This document shows, in pieces, positions 41,171-50,030 of a stretch of DNA of 64,000 nucleotides (positions are counted from its first letter, which is position 1; every line of letters begins with the position of its first letter). The translations under genes and the position numbers were made by a program. Below the pieces are notes generated by a model that was not told where the DNA came from, searched no databases, and worked only from the letters and a program-made list of their open reading frames with translations. This DNA is from Leifsonia shinshuensis (GTDB lineage Bacteria; Actinomycetota; Actinomycetes; Actinomycetales; Microbacteriaceae): NCBI RefSeq assembly GCF_014217625.1, contig NZ_CP043641.1, positions 3,100,001 through 3,164,000 on the forward strand, written 5' to 3'.

Positions 41171-41192
41171 CCTGACACGGTGTGAGGGTCAA
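41171..41192. promoter_or_regulatory. MerR-type operator/promoter
   Basis: CCTGACACGGTGTGAGG (41171-41187) is a 17-bp inverted repeat with one mismatch, and on the leftward strand TTGACC (41187-41192) stands right beside it as a -35 box. The dyad lying in a long spacer is the usual MerR-family arrangement, so the regulator probably controls its own gene and perhaps the divergent one. Confidence 0.6.
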
Positions 41193-41281
41193 GCGCGGGA
41201 GGGCGCGAGAGGGAATGTGTGGACTCGGCGGCGGCGCCGGGCCGATCATGTGCGTAGGCACCGATCAGGGAGGAGCGCACC

Positions 41282-42121
41282 ATGACCATCGCCGTCACCG
41301 GCGTCACGGGGACGGTCGGCCGGCTGGCCGCCTCCGAACTGGCCGACGCGGGCATCCGCTTCCGCATGCTCGCACGGTCGCCCGAGCGCGCTCCGCGCTT
41401 CCCCGACAGCGAGGTGGTCGCCTGCTCGTACGGCGACGGCGCCTCGGTGCGGGCCGCGCTGCAGGGCGTCGAGACCGTGCTCATGGTCTCCGCTGCGGAG
41501 AACGACCAGCGCCTGCGCGAGCACTTCGCGTTCGTCGACGCGGCCGCCGAGGCCGGCGTGCGGCACATCGTCTACACGTCGTTCTTCGGCGCGGCTCCCG
41601 ACGCGACGTTCACGCTCGCCCGCGACCACTTCGCCACCGAGGAGCGCATCAAAACGACCGGGATGGGGTACACCTTCCTGCGCGACGACCTCTACCTCGA
41701 CTTCGTGGAGTTCATGGTAGGCGAGGACGGCGTCATCCGCGGTCCGGCTGGCCACGGGAAGGCCGCCATGGTCGCCCGCGCGGACGTCGCCCGGGTGGCC
41801 GCGACCGTGCTCCAGCACCCCGAGAAGCACCGCGGCGTCACCTACGACCTCACCGGACCCGAGGATCTGACGATGGCGGAGGTCGCCGGCCTGCTCACCG
41901 CGCACCTCGGTCGCGCGGTCTCGTTCCACGACGAGACGGTCGAGGAGGCCTACGAGTCCCGCAAGCGCTGGGACGCCCCGCAGTGGCAGTACGACGCCTG
42001 GGTGTCCACCTACACGGCGATCGCCGCGGGCGAGTTCGCCGGGCCGAGCGGCGACGTCGAGCGCGTCACCGGCCGGCGGCCCATCTCACTGGACGAATTC
42101 CTGACCACCCGGCCCGAATGA
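41282..42121 (+). CDS. NmrA-like NAD(P)-binding protein (atypical SDR)
   Basis: 279 residues. Starts IAVTGVTGTVGRLAASELAD, the glycine loop of the NmrA/SDR type; RMLARSPERAPRF follows. There is no Y-x-x-x-K pair at the normal place, so it may be a redox sensor or a quinone reductase (QorB-like, which also lacks it). Ribosome site GGGAGGAG at 41267-. Divergent from the MerR gene, which may regulate it. Confidence 0.85.
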   Translation: MTIAVTGVTGTVGRLAASELADAGIRFRMLARSPERAPRFPDSEVVACSYGDGASVRAALQGVETVLMVSAAENDQRLREHFAFVDAAAEAGVRHIVYTSFFGAAPDATFTLARDHFATEERIKTTGMGYTFLRDDLYLDFVEFMVGEDGVIRGPAGHGKAAMVARADVARVAATVLQHPEKHRGVTYDLTGPEDLTMAEVAGLLTAHLGRAVSFHDETVEEAYESRKRWDAPQWQYDAWVSTYTAIAAGEFAGPSGDVERVTGRRPISLDEFLTTRPE

Positions 42122-42124
42122 GGA

Positions 42125-42158
42125 ACGCCGGGTGCGCAGAACCCTGCGCACCCGGCGT
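42125..42158. terminator. Bidirectional terminator, 15-bp perfect stem
   Basis: ACGCCGGGTGCGCAG (42125-42139) and CTGCGCACCCGGCGT (42144-42158) pair without mismatch around the tetraloop AACC. Lies between the convergent NmrA-like and phosphoesterase genes. Confidence 0.9.
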
Positions 42159-42173
42159 CCCGCCCCGAAGGGC

Positions 42174-43862
42174 TCAGTGCTGGTTGTTGTCGTTCTCGCC
42201 CTGGTCGTCGCCCCAGTTCCAGCGGGTCGGGATCACCTTCGTGACCGCCCCGGAGGCCGGGTCGAGCAGCACCTCGCGCTGCTGCGGGTGACGCCAGTCG
42301 AACAGGCCGTTCAGCGAGCCGGCGCGGGCGTCGAAGGACGCGTCGCCGATCCGGCCGGTGCCCCAGTTGTCCTCGATGAACTTCAGCGGGCTGGTCTGCT
42401 CGATCGCGGTGTGGTCGACCTTGTTCTGCGCTGCCCACGGGGAGACCACGAGGAACGGCAGGCGCTGGCTCGGGCCGCAGCGGTCCGCGTAGCCGCCGGC
42501 GATCTTCGTCACGCTGGTGCAGACCGTGGAGTCGACGGCCGCGTCGTTCGAGCCGTTGGTCACGGTCGGGGCGACGTGGTCGTACCAGCCGTCCGAGTCG
42601 TCGTACGTGACGACGACGGCGGTGCTCTTCCAGTCCTTCGACTTCTGGAGGGCGTTGATCTCGTTGACGAGGAACTTCTGCTCGTCCAGCGGGTCGGAGT
42701 AGGCGGCATGGCCGTCCTGCGCCTCCGGGGCCTTGAGGAACGAGACCGCCGGCAGGTTGTTGGCCGCCAGGGCCTTGTCGAACGAGGTCAGGTCGTATTG
42801 GTGGTTCGCCTGGTCGGTGTGACCGATCGCCCGGGTGGACGTCGGCGGCAGGTGGTGCGGGTTCGCGGTGGACTTGTAGTACGCGAACGGGTTGTGGTGC
42901 GGCGAGTAGTCCTTCGGCGTCGCGCCTCCGACATTCGCGGTGGTCGCGTCGCACTTGGCGTAGCTGCCGGCCTGGCCGTTCCACGCAGTGGTCGGCGTGA
43001 AGCCGCCCTGGAACCAGCCCCAGGTGACGCCGCGCGCGTTGAGCAGGTCACCGACGTTCTTGCCGGCCATGCCGACCAGCGCCGAGGTGGCGGTGTGGTC
43101 GCTGTCCGAGCAGTCGTCGTAGACGGGGTCCGGGTCGCCGATCACGGTGCCGACGCCCGCGGCGTTCTTCGACTGGACGGACGTGGAGGCCGGGAGGACC
43201 GCCCCGGTCTTCGGGTCGTAGGCGGTTCCGCCGTGGGTCTGGCCCGAGATGAGGTTGAGCGCGCCGGGGGTCGACGGGCCGAACGTGGTGTCCCACATGT
43301 TGTCGCTCATCGAGTAGTTCTGGGCGTAGTTCCACAGGCCCGTGACGGTGTTGCCGTCGTAGTAATCCATGACCAGGCCCGGCTGGCCGAACGCGCCGGT
43401 GCAGGTGTCGGTCTCGGTCTTCTGGACGAACATGTCCATCTTGCCGTTGTCCACCGCGGCCTGCTCGGCGGCGTAGCTGTGGTTCTGGTCGCAGGTGAGG
43501 GCCTGCGCCGGGGTCAGCCGCGACGGCGGGTACAGGTTCGGGTTGCTGGTGAGGGTCCCGCTGGTGACGAGGGTGTTCGCCTTCGGGGTGTTGGCGGCGG
43601 CGGTGAAGGTCGTGCCGTCCGTGTTGGCCGCCTTCGGGTAGGTGCCGAAGTAGTGGTCGAAGGAGATGTTCTCGTCGAAGATCACGACGAGGTGCTTGAT
43701 CGGGGTCTGGGTCTGGTTGGAGTGGTCGGGGTACCCGTGGCCCGGGAACGCCGACGCGGGGGCGATGGCGAAGACGCCGGCTCCCACGAGGGTCGCCGCG
43801 CCGAGCAGCGCCAAGCCGGCCGAGGCGACCGGGTGGCGGCGCAGACGATTCAGTCTGGACAC
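42174..43862 (-). CDS. Secreted phosphoesterase (acid phosphatase / phospholipase C family)
   Basis: 562 residues, the usual size. Signal peptide at the N-terminus (HPVASAGLALLGAATLVGAGVFAIAPASA, cleavage near residue 38). Catalytic and metal-site segments: FDENISFDHYFGTYP, DNMWDTTFGPSTPGALNLISG with the probable nucleophile Thr or Ser, and VVTYDDSDGWYDHVAP. Cleaves phosphate esters outside the cell, from phospholipids or phosphomonoesters. Start GTG at 43862. It follows efeB by 46 bp on the same strand and may be co-transcribed. Confidence 0.88.
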   Translation of the reverse strand: MSRLNRLRRHPVASAGLALLGAATLVGAGVFAIAPASAFPGHGYPDHSNQTQTPIKHLVVIFDENISFDHYFGTYPKAANTDGTTFTAAANTPKANTLVTSGTLTSNPNLYPPSRLTPAQALTCDQNHSYAAEQAAVDNGKMDMFVQKTETDTCTGAFGQPGLVMDYYDGNTVTGLWNYAQNYSMSDNMWDTTFGPSTPGALNLISGQTHGGTAYDPKTGAVLPASTSVQSKNAAGVGTVIGDPDPVYDDCSDSDHTATSALVGMAGKNVGDLLNARGVTWGWFQGGFTPTTAWNGQAGSYAKCDATTANVGGATPKDYSPHHNPFAYYKSTANPHHLPPTSTRAIGHTDQANHQYDLTSFDKALAANNLPAVSFLKAPEAQDGHAAYSDPLDEQKFLVNEINALQKSKDWKSTAVVVTYDDSDGWYDHVAPTVTNGSNDAAVDSTVCTSVTKIAGGYADRCGPSQRLPFLVVSPWAAQNKVDHTAIEQTSPLKFIEDNWGTGRIGDASFDARAGSLNGLFDWRHPQQREVLLDPASGAVTKVIPTRWNWGDDQGENDNNQH

Positions 43863-43908
43863 GATTCCTGCTTCCTTCTGTTCGGTGGGTGTTGCGGGGG
43901 GCCTCCGG

Positions 43909-45162
43909 CTAGGCGAGCATCGTGCGCCCGAGCCAGTCGGAGGAGTCGCGGGCTCCGGGGAGCGCGAAGTAGTAGCCGCCGCCGAACGGCTGGATGTAGT
44001 CCGTCAGCGGCTCACCGGCGAGGCGCTTCTGGACGGCGACGAACTGCCGGTCGAGGTCCTGGTTGAAGGCGACGAACACGAGCCCCATGTCGAGCGTCCC
44101 GTTGGCGTCGACGCCGCCGTCGTAGTTGTACGCGCGGCGCAGCATCCGCTGGTCGGCGCTCGCCTTCGTGCGCGGGTTGGCGAGACGGATGTGGGCGTCC
44201 AACTGGATGACGTCGCCCGTCGGGTCGTTCTCGTAGTGCGGGTCGTCGTGCTCGGCCGACGCGGTGAGCGGAGCCCCGGTGTCCCGGCGGCGGCCGATCA
44301 TGTTCTCCTGCTCGTGCAGGTTCACCCGGTCCCAGAACTCGACCAGCATCCGGATGACGCGGACGACGTGATAGCTGCCGCCCGCGGTCCAGGAGGGCTC
44401 GCCTCCCGTGCCCTTCGCCCAGACGAGCTGCTTCATCAGCGCGGCGTCGTGGACGTCCGGGTTGCTGGTGCCGTCCTTGAAGCCCATCAGGTTGCGCGGC
44501 GTGCCGCTCGGCCGCGGCGGGGACACGAAGCCGTCCTGCCGCCAGCGCACGCCCATCCCGCCGCGGGTCGCCCGGGCGATCTCGCGGACCGCGTGCGTGA
44601 CGGCGTCGCGGTCGTCGGCGCACACCTGCAGCAGGAGGTCGCCGTCGCAGACCTCGCGGCGGAGGGAGTCGTCGGGGAACTCGTCCATGATCCGCAGCCG
44701 TGCGGGCTTCGCCGAGGCCAGGCCGTACCGGCCGTCGAACAGCGACGCGCCGGCCGACAGCGTGACGGTGAGCCCGTCCGGCACGACCGTCGGGCCGAGC
44801 ACGCCGGAGTCGCGCGGCGGCGCGGTCAGCCCGGGGTCCGGCGGCGTGCCTCCCGTGGTCAGGAAGCGAGCGCGCTCGGTGATCGTCTTGAGCAGGTCGG
44901 TCAGCTCGGCGCGGGAGGCCGCGGTCACGTCGAGCGCGACGAACGCGGCCGAGCGCTGCACCGGCGTGAGGATGCCCTGCTGGTGCTCGCCGTGGAAGGG
45001 GACGGCGCCGGCGCGTACGGGCTGCGCGGCGGGCTGCTGGTGCGCGCTCGCGGCGCTCGCCGCGGCCGGCGTCAGGGCGGCGCCGACGCCTCCCGCGACG
45101 GTCGCCCCCGCCGCGAGGCCTGCGCCAGCGGTCAGGAAGTCCCTGCGTCCCAGTCCGGTCAT
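43909..45162 (-). CDS. efeB: DyP-type peroxidase of the Efe iron system
   Basis: 417 residues. Twin-arginine signal: TGLGRRDFLTAGAGLAAG. Heme site: GFKDGTSNP (G-x-x-D-G) and the proximal His in LDAHIRLANPR. Family members oxidise Fe2+ or take iron from heme and are exported folded with heme in place. Its ATG (45162) overlaps the stop of the upstream efeO by ATGA. The gene order efeO-efeB here lacks the permease efeU. Confidence 0.9.
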   Translation of the reverse strand: MTGLGRRDFLTAGAGLAAGATVAGGVGAALTPAAASAASAHQQPAAQPVRAGAVPFHGEHQQGILTPVQRSAAFVALDVTAASRAELTDLLKTITERARFLTTGGTPPDPGLTAPPRDSGVLGPTVVPDGLTVTLSAGASLFDGRYGLASAKPARLRIMDEFPDDSLRREVCDGDLLLQVCADDRDAVTHAVREIARATRGGMGVRWRQDGFVSPPRPSGTPRNLMGFKDGTSNPDVHDAALMKQLVWAKGTGGEPSWTAGGSYHVVRVIRMLVEFWDRVNLHEQENMIGRRRDTGAPLTASAEHDDPHYENDPTGDVIQLDAHIRLANPRTKASADQRMLRRAYNYDGGVDANGTLDMGLVFVAFNQDLDRQFVAVQKRLAGEPLTDYIQPFGGGYYFALPGARDSSDWLGRTMLA

Positions 45163-46334
45163 GGCGCCCTCCTCGGATCGCAGATCGCCGCCACCGGCGC
45201 CAGCAGCTCGGCCGTCTCGCTGAGCGCTGCGTCGACGTGCTCGCGCTGGGCGGCGGTCAGTGCGGACAGCCGCGTCCAGGTCCCGTCGGCCCCGCGGAAG
45301 CCCTCGACGAGCTGCTGCGTGGACGCGATCGACTGCTGCGTCGCCGCGAGCTGCGGATAGCGCGGGGCGAGGATGTCGTGGAGCGGAGCCAGGGCCTGGG
45401 TCGCGCCGGTCAGGTTGGCGTCGATCGTGGCGAGCTCGGTGCCGGAGCCGGCGTCGGCCGCGCCGGCGAGCACGTCCCGGATCGCGTCCTCCACGATCTC
45501 GTGCGCGCGCAGCCCCATGTCACCCGGGTCGATCTGCGCCTTCGGGAACTGCGCGATGAGCGCGTCGACATCGGAGACCAGCTTCTGGGCCGGCCCGGCG
45601 ACGGCGGCGGCCGCCGCACCGGAGAACAGCGGCGACTCGACGGCGTGGAACCCGGTCAGCCCGTGGCCGGGGAGCCCGTCGATCGCGTCGCCGGCCTCGC
45701 CGAACGCGCCGTAGGCGGCGCCGAGCGTCTCATAGGTGGTGTGGGCGGTCAGCCAGTCGCGCTTCGCCGCGGATAAGTCGCCCTCCTCGGCGTCGGCCGC
45801 GACCGCGGCGACCTGCTGGCGCAGGGCGGGAAGGCGCGAGGCGACCCAGGCGGCGTACGCCTTGGTCGGAGGGATGAGGTCCACCCGGGTCACGGGGACG
45901 ATGCCCGGGGTGAGTGCCGTTCCCGGCGGGGCCGGCCCGACGCGCACGGTCGGCCCGTGCGCCGGGTCCGCGTCCGCGGGCAGGCAGACGAACCGGTAGC
46001 GGCCCGAGCCGATCGCGACGCGGGCGTTGGCGTGCGCGCCGGCTCCGATGCTCTCCAGGTCGAGGTAGACCTTCTGGGTGTCGACCGCCTGGAGGTAGAC
46101 CTCGATGCCGGCGATGGTCGTGTTCGTGACGTCGAACGCGAGTGTGCCGCCGAGCGCCCGGCCATCGTCGGCCCAGCCGTGCCCGCAGTCGTCGGTCCCC
46201 GCGCTGACCTCGATCTCCGAGGAGGACGCCGCCCGGACGGCCGCGGGCCGCGCGGCGACGGTCACGATGACGGCGACCACCACGAGGGCGGCCAGTACGC
46301 CGAAGAGCGCCGTGAGTCGGGCGCGCTTGGACAT
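45159..46334 (-). CDS. efeO: EfeO iron-binding protein (cupredoxin and M75 domains)
   Basis: 391 residues. N-terminal signal/anchor (LTALFGVLAALVVVAVIVTVAA), a cupredoxin-like domain at 35-130 with two Cys (SAGTDDCGHGW, RFVCLPAD), then the helical M75 domain. The latter has GFHAVESPLFSG and RAHEIVEDAIRD, equivalent to the conserved His/Glu metal residues of EfeO proteins. Binds Fe2+ or Fe3+ in the cell envelope and hands it to the permease. ATG at 46332-46334; no iron-box palindrome was seen in the 247-bp upstream gap. Confidence 0.88.
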   Translation of the reverse strand: MSKRARLTALFGVLAALVVVAVIVTVAARPAAVRAASSSEIEVSAGTDDCGHGWADDGRALGGTLAFDVTNTTIAGIEVYLQAVDTQKVYLDLESIGAGAHANARVAIGSGRYRFVCLPADADPAHGPTVRVGPAPPGTALTPGIVPVTRVDLIPPTKAYAAWVASRLPALRQQVAAVAADAEEGDLSAAKRDWLTAHTTYETLGAAYGAFGEAGDAIDGLPGHGLTGFHAVESPLFSGAAAAAVAGPAQKLVSDVDALIAQFPKAQIDPGDMGLRAHEIVEDAIRDVLAGAADAGSGTELATIDANLTGATQALAPLHDILAPRYPQLAATQQSIASTQQLVEGFRGADGTWTRLSALTAAQREHVDAALSETAELLAPVAAICDPRRAP

Positions 46335-46581
46335 GGACGACGGGCCTCCTGGGGAGTGGACAGGAGCGAGCCTAGGAGCCGCCTGTGCGTTCCCGGAGGG
46401 TCCTTCATCCGCTGTTCATCAGACGGTCACGGCGATAGCCCCGAATGGGGGTGGTCGAGGATCCGGGAGCCCAGAAGACCGGGAGCGGAACGCGCGTCCC
46501 ACTGGACATGATCCGATTTGCGCGTAACGTTCGTGAATTTGGGTTCTTCAAAAGAGAGCGCGCCCATGAGACGATCCCATT

Positions 46582-46887
46582 ATGAAGGATTCTCACGGTA
46601 TTGATGTCGCTGAGCCCGCGTCCGCTCACGGCCCCGGTCGTGCGCCTGCAGGAATCCCCCTGACGATCCGCCTCGGCGAGCGTGAGTTCGCCGCCCTGGT
46701 CCGCATCGCCCGCCACCGGGAGACGACCGCGGCCGACCTGGTCGAGCAGCTGGTGCTGCACGCCCTGAGCCGCGCGGACGTCCCGCCGCCGGCCGAGTCC
46801 CACCCCGCCCGCAAGCACACCACCTACGAGGAGGCCACGGCCGGCTTCCGCGCCGACGCCGGGGTCCACACGCCTCCCGACATGTGA
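46582..46887 (+). CDS. Small protein with ribbon-helix-helix-like motif
   Basis: 101 residues. Central part IPLTIRLGEREFAALVRIARHRETTAADLVEQLVLHAL resembles a CopG/ribbon-helix-helix DNA-binding unit (one beta strand then two helices). N- and C-terminal tails are polar and probably disordered. Function unknown; may be a small regulator. GACGAT is 6 nt before the ATG. Upstream 46501-46581 is relatively AT-rich. Confidence 0.62.
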   Translation: MKDSHGIDVAEPASAHGPGRAPAGIPLTIRLGEREFAALVRIARHRETTAADLVEQLVLHALSRADVPPPAESHPARKHTTYEEATAGFRADAGVHTPPDM

Positions 46888-46914
46888 GCGACGCGGCTGC
46901 GACCTGCGCCGTGC

Positions 46915-47466
46915 CTACCCCAGCGGGTCGTATGCGCCGCTCACCCTCCGCATGATCTCCCGCATCGACGTCCCGCGCGGGACGCCGTACATGGTGCCGG
47001 GGAAGTCGAGCCCCTGCTGGACCGCCCACAGCTCGTCGTGCCGTTCGGACGGGAAGAGCTGCGCAGGGTCGCCGGCCGCGATCCAGCCGATCGGGACGAC
47101 CGTGTCCGGCGGCAGGACGGAGTTGACCTGCAGCACCGCGTGGATGCGCAACTCCGACCGGGCGCCGACCACCGCGCCGGCGAACACGCAGGCGCCCGTC
47201 GCGACGAACACCTCGTCCTCGATGCGCGCGCCCGTGATGTTGGTGTGCGGCCCGATCAGCACGGCGTCGCCGACCGTCACGGGATGCCCGGCGCGCCCGC
47301 GCAGAACGGCGTGCTCCATGACGACGGTGTCCTCCCCGAGCGCGATCGGCCCGCGGGTGCCGTCGAGCACCGCGCCGGCCAGCACGCGGGCGCCGGGGCC
47401 GAGCGTGACGTCCCCGGTGAGGACGGCGCTGGATGCGACGGACGCGGACGGGTCGATGGCGATCAT
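46915..47466 (-). CDS. Hexapeptide-repeat protein, gamma carbonic anhydrase-like
   Basis: 183 residues, left-handed beta helix. Repeats such as GDVTLGPGARVLAGAVL, LGEDTVVMEHAVLRG, VTVGDAVLIGPHTNITGARIEDEVFVATGACVFAGAVV. Contains VVMEHAVL and GPHTNIT with His positions that could bind Zn as in gamma carbonic anhydrases, but the third His is not obvious, so the enzyme activity is uncertain. TAAGGT lies 6 nt before the ATG at 47464-47466. Confidence 0.82.
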   Translation of the reverse strand: MIAIDPSASVASSAVLTGDVTLGPGARVLAGAVLDGTRGPIALGEDTVVMEHAVLRGRAGHPVTVGDAVLIGPHTNITGARIEDEVFVATGACVFAGAVVGARSELRIHAVLQVNSVLPPDTVVPIGWIAAGDPAQLFPSERHDELWAVQQGLDFPGTMYGVPRGTSMREIMRRVSGAYDPLG

Positions 47467-47507
47467 GCCCTCACCTTAGAGGGGAGGCAGCTCAGAGGGG
47501 CGGCCGG

Positions 47508-48539
47508 TCAGAGGTGCGGAATCGTCGACCCGCGGATGACGAGCCGCACCGGGAGCCGCTCCGTCCCGGCCGTCAGCGGCCTCCCGTCGATCGCGTCGAA
47601 CAGGCGGCGTGCGGCCAGGCGGCCGAGCTCCTCCAGGTTGTTGTCAACACTGGTCAGCTCGGGCCGGGAGTTGGTGGCGAGCACCTGCCAGTTGTCGTAG
47701 CCGATCACGGCCACGTCGTCGGGCACCCGGCGGCCGAGGTCGCGCAGCGCGTCGATCACTCCGCGCGCGATCTGGTCGGAGCCCGCGACGATGCCGTCGA
47801 TGTCGGGGTGCCGGCGGAGCAGCATGGTGGCGGCGTCGCGTCCCCAGCCTTCGGTCCAGCTCGAGAAGAGGGTGTCGCCCACCTGCTCCAGCCCGGCTTC
47901 CCGGATCGCGTCCGCGAACCCGACGGCGCGGTCCTGCGCCGCGGCGTAGGACGGATCCCCGGTGATGTGGGCGATACGGGTGCGTCCGCAGGCGATCAGG
48001 TGCTCTACGGCCATCCGTCCGCCGGCCAGGTTGTCGGGGGTGAGCGAGTGGTCGAGCGGGTCGTCGGAGGGGGAGTAGGCGTACACCACGGGGACCGGAA
48101 GGTCGTGGCCCAGCGACGGGCGCGGGTCGGTCTGGCGGCCGACCACGATGATGCCGTCCACCCGCCGGTTGACCAGGGCGTTCAGGTGGTACTGCTCCCG
48201 GATCGTGTCGCCGCGCGCGTCGCAGAGGAAGACGTTCACCTGGCCGGCTCCGAAGGCGTCCTCCGCACCCATCAGGATCGGGATGACGAAGCGGCCCTCG
48301 AGGTCGCTGGTGAGCAGCCCGACCGTCCCCGTCCGGCCCGCGGTGAGGCTCTGCGCGAGCGCGTTGGGGGTGAAGCCGATCTCCTCCGCGGCCGCGAGGA
48401 CGCGGGCGCGGGTCCCGGCGGCGACGTCGGCGCGGCCGTTGATCGCCTTAGAGGCTGTCGCGATCGACACGCCGGCGGCCCGCGCCACGTCGCTGAGCGT
48501 CGTGGTGCGGGTGGGTGCTCCCGTGCTGGTCTCGGTCAT
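47508..48539 (-). CDS. LacI-family regulator 1 of the arabinoside ABC locus
   Basis: 343 residues. HTH TLSDVARAAGVSIATASKAINGR, hinge TPNALAQSLTAGRTGTVGLL, and effector domain. It is a close paralogue of the regulator at 53983: both share GRTGTVGL, SDLEGR, IPILMGAEDAFGAG and FLCDARGDTIREQ. Divergent from the ABC importer genes with the shared promoter region carrying TTTCGGA repeats, which are the probable operators. ATG at 48537-48539. Confidence 0.88.
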   Translation of the reverse strand: MTETSTGAPTRTTTLSDVARAAGVSIATASKAINGRADVAAGTRARVLAAAEEIGFTPNALAQSLTAGRTGTVGLLTSDLEGRFVIPILMGAEDAFGAGQVNVFLCDARGDTIREQYHLNALVNRRVDGIIVVGRQTDPRPSLGHDLPVPVVYAYSPSDDPLDHSLTPDNLAGGRMAVEHLIACGRTRIAHITGDPSYAAAQDRAVGFADAIREAGLEQVGDTLFSSWTEGWGRDAATMLLRRHPDIDGIVAGSDQIARGVIDALRDLGRRVPDDVAVIGYDNWQVLATNSRPELTSVDNNLEELGRLAARRLFDAIDGRPLTAGTERLPVRLVIRGSTIPHL

Positions 48540-48550
48540 CGTCTCCAACT

Positions 48551-48567
48551 TTTCGGACTTTTCGGAA
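48551..48567. promoter_or_regulatory. Tandem TTTTCGGA half-sites
   Basis: Two copies of TTTTCGGA in direct orientation at 48551-48558 and 48560-48567, 9 bp apart, directly upstream of the regulator 1 start. With the inverted TTTCGG pair at 48629-48644 they make a set of related half-sites between the divergent genes. Confidence 0.55.
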
Positions 48568-48587
48568 ACATACACCACGAAAGACCT

Positions 48588-48616
48588 TGACAGAAGGTCG
48601 GGGCAACGGATTTACT
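48588..48616 (+). promoter_or_regulatory. Promoter of the arabinoside ABC operon
   Basis: TTGACA (48588-48593) and TTTACT (48611-48616) are 17 bp apart, a good -35/-10 pair. Start of transcription near 48623 would place the CCGAAA..TTTCGG dyad just downstream, in the position of a repressor block. Confidence 0.65.
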
Positions 48617-48628
48617 TGCCAAAACGAT

Positions 48629-48644
48629 CCGAAACCCATTTCGG
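48629..48644. promoter_or_regulatory. Operator dyad CCGAAA-N4-TTTCGG
   Basis: Inverted repeat CCGAAA (48629-48634) and TTTCGG (48639-48644), just downstream of the -10 box of the ABC operon. Likely operator for one or both LacI paralogues bracketing this locus. Confidence 0.6.
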
Positions 48645-48727
48645 AATCTTTCACAGAGGCGAAACACCCTCGACAGCCGATGACGCTCCACTCCCCGCAA
48701 CCTCGAAGACGAGCACCAGGAGATGCA

Positions 48728-50023
48728 ATGACGAATTTCCACCCCCGCACGCGGCGCATCGTCGCGGCGGCCCTCGCGGGAGCGCTGGCCATCGCGCTCG
48801 CCGCCTGTTCCGGCGGCACCGGCAGCGGCTCCTCCGGAACGCAGTCCATCAGCAAGGACGGCACCGACGACGGCTCCAAGCTCACGCTCTGGACCCGCGC
48901 GCCGCTGGAGAAGCAGGCCAAACTCCTCGTGGAGGCCTACAACAAGAGCCACAAGAACCAGGTCGAGCTGACGGTCGTCCCCAACGACGACTACGTCGCG
49001 AAGGTGGGCGCGGCGGCCGGCTCCGGCGGCCTCCCCGACCTCTTCGCCGCGGACATCGTCTACGTGCCGAACTGGGTCAAGCAGGGCCTGTTCCAGGACA
49101 TCAGCAAGCAGGTCGACGGCCTCTCGTACAAGGACTCCATCAACAAAGGCCACCTCAAGGCCGGGACCGCGGACGGCAAGGAGCACGTCCTCCCGTTCGT
49201 CCTCGACCTGTCGATGATGTTCTGGAACAAGGAGCTGTTCAAGGAGGCCGGTCTCGACCCCGAGAAGGCCCCGGCGAACCTGCAGGAGTACGCGGCCGAC
49301 GCCAAGAAGATCCAGGCCCTCAACAAGCCGGGCGTCTACGGCACGGCCACCGGCCTCAACTGCGGCGGCTGCCTGGTCTTCACCTGGTTCCCGACGATGT
49401 GGGCGGACGGCCAGCAGGTCATGAACGCGGACGGCACGAAGTCGCTGCTCGACAGCTCGACCGCCACCGACGTCTACAGCACCTGGCAGGACCTGTGGAA
49501 GTCGGGCGCCGTGCTCCCGTCGTCCAAGGACGAGGCGGGCCCGACCTGGACCGCAGGGTTCACCGAGGGCAAGGTCGGCCTGATGTTCTACCCGGCGACG
49601 CTGCTCTCCTCCACCCCGTTCGACGCGGGCGTGGCGGGCATCCCCGGCCCGAAGGGCGGCTCCTCGACCTTCGTCGGCGGCGACGGCATCGGCATCTCGA
49701 AGGACTCCAAGAAGGCCGCCCAGGCATGGAACTTCCTCAGCTGGATGATGTCGGAGGACGCCCAGGTCGGCGTGCTGGCCAAGGACGGCGACGTCGTCTC
49801 CCGGTCGGACCTCGCGAACAACGAGTACGCGCAGAAGGACCCGCGCGTCGTCACGATCAACAAGGTCGCCGGCGAGGGCGAGACGCCCTTCTCACTCAAC
49901 TTCCAGGAGGCGTTCAACGCCACCAACAGCCCGTGGCTGACGCTGGTGCGCAACGCCGTGCTGGGCGACGGGAAGTCCGTGAGCTCCGACAACAAGCAGA
50001 TCACGTCGGTGCTCTCGCAGTAG
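48728..50023 (+). CDS. Sugar-binding lipoprotein of arabinoside ABC importer
   Basis: 431 residues. Signal peptide with lipobox LALAACSGG, then a family 1 binding protein (KLTLWTRAPLEKQAKLLVEAYNK, LPFVLDLSMMFWNKELF). Same length as the one at 993 but only distantly alike. First gene of an operon with two permeases and a GH127 enzyme. Substrate is likely an arabinofuranosyl oligosaccharide or glycoside, by context. ATG at 48728; ribosome site AGGAG about 48717-48721. Confidence 0.92.
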   Translation: MTNFHPRTRRIVAAALAGALAIALAACSGGTGSGSSGTQSISKDGTDDGSKLTLWTRAPLEKQAKLLVEAYNKSHKNQVELTVVPNDDYVAKVGAAAGSGGLPDLFAADIVYVPNWVKQGLFQDISKQVDGLSYKDSINKGHLKAGTADGKEHVLPFVLDLSMMFWNKELFKEAGLDPEKAPANLQEYAADAKKIQALNKPGVYGTATGLNCGGCLVFTWFPTMWADGQQVMNADGTKSLLDSSTATDVYSTWQDLWKSGAVLPSSKDEAGPTWTAGFTEGKVGLMFYPATLLSSTPFDAGVAGIPGPKGGSSTFVGGDGIGISKDSKKAAQAWNFLSWMMSEDAQVGVLAKDGDVVSRSDLANNEYAQKDPRVVTINKVAGEGETPFSLNFQEAFNATNSPWLTLVRNAVLGDGKSVSSDNKQITSVLSQ

Positions 50024-50030
50024 CGGAAAC

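Noticed and set aside
46335..46581. Iron-regulator (DtxR/IdeR) box upstream of efeO
   Set aside because: Only a CCTAGG core near 46371 could be found; no 19-bp box.
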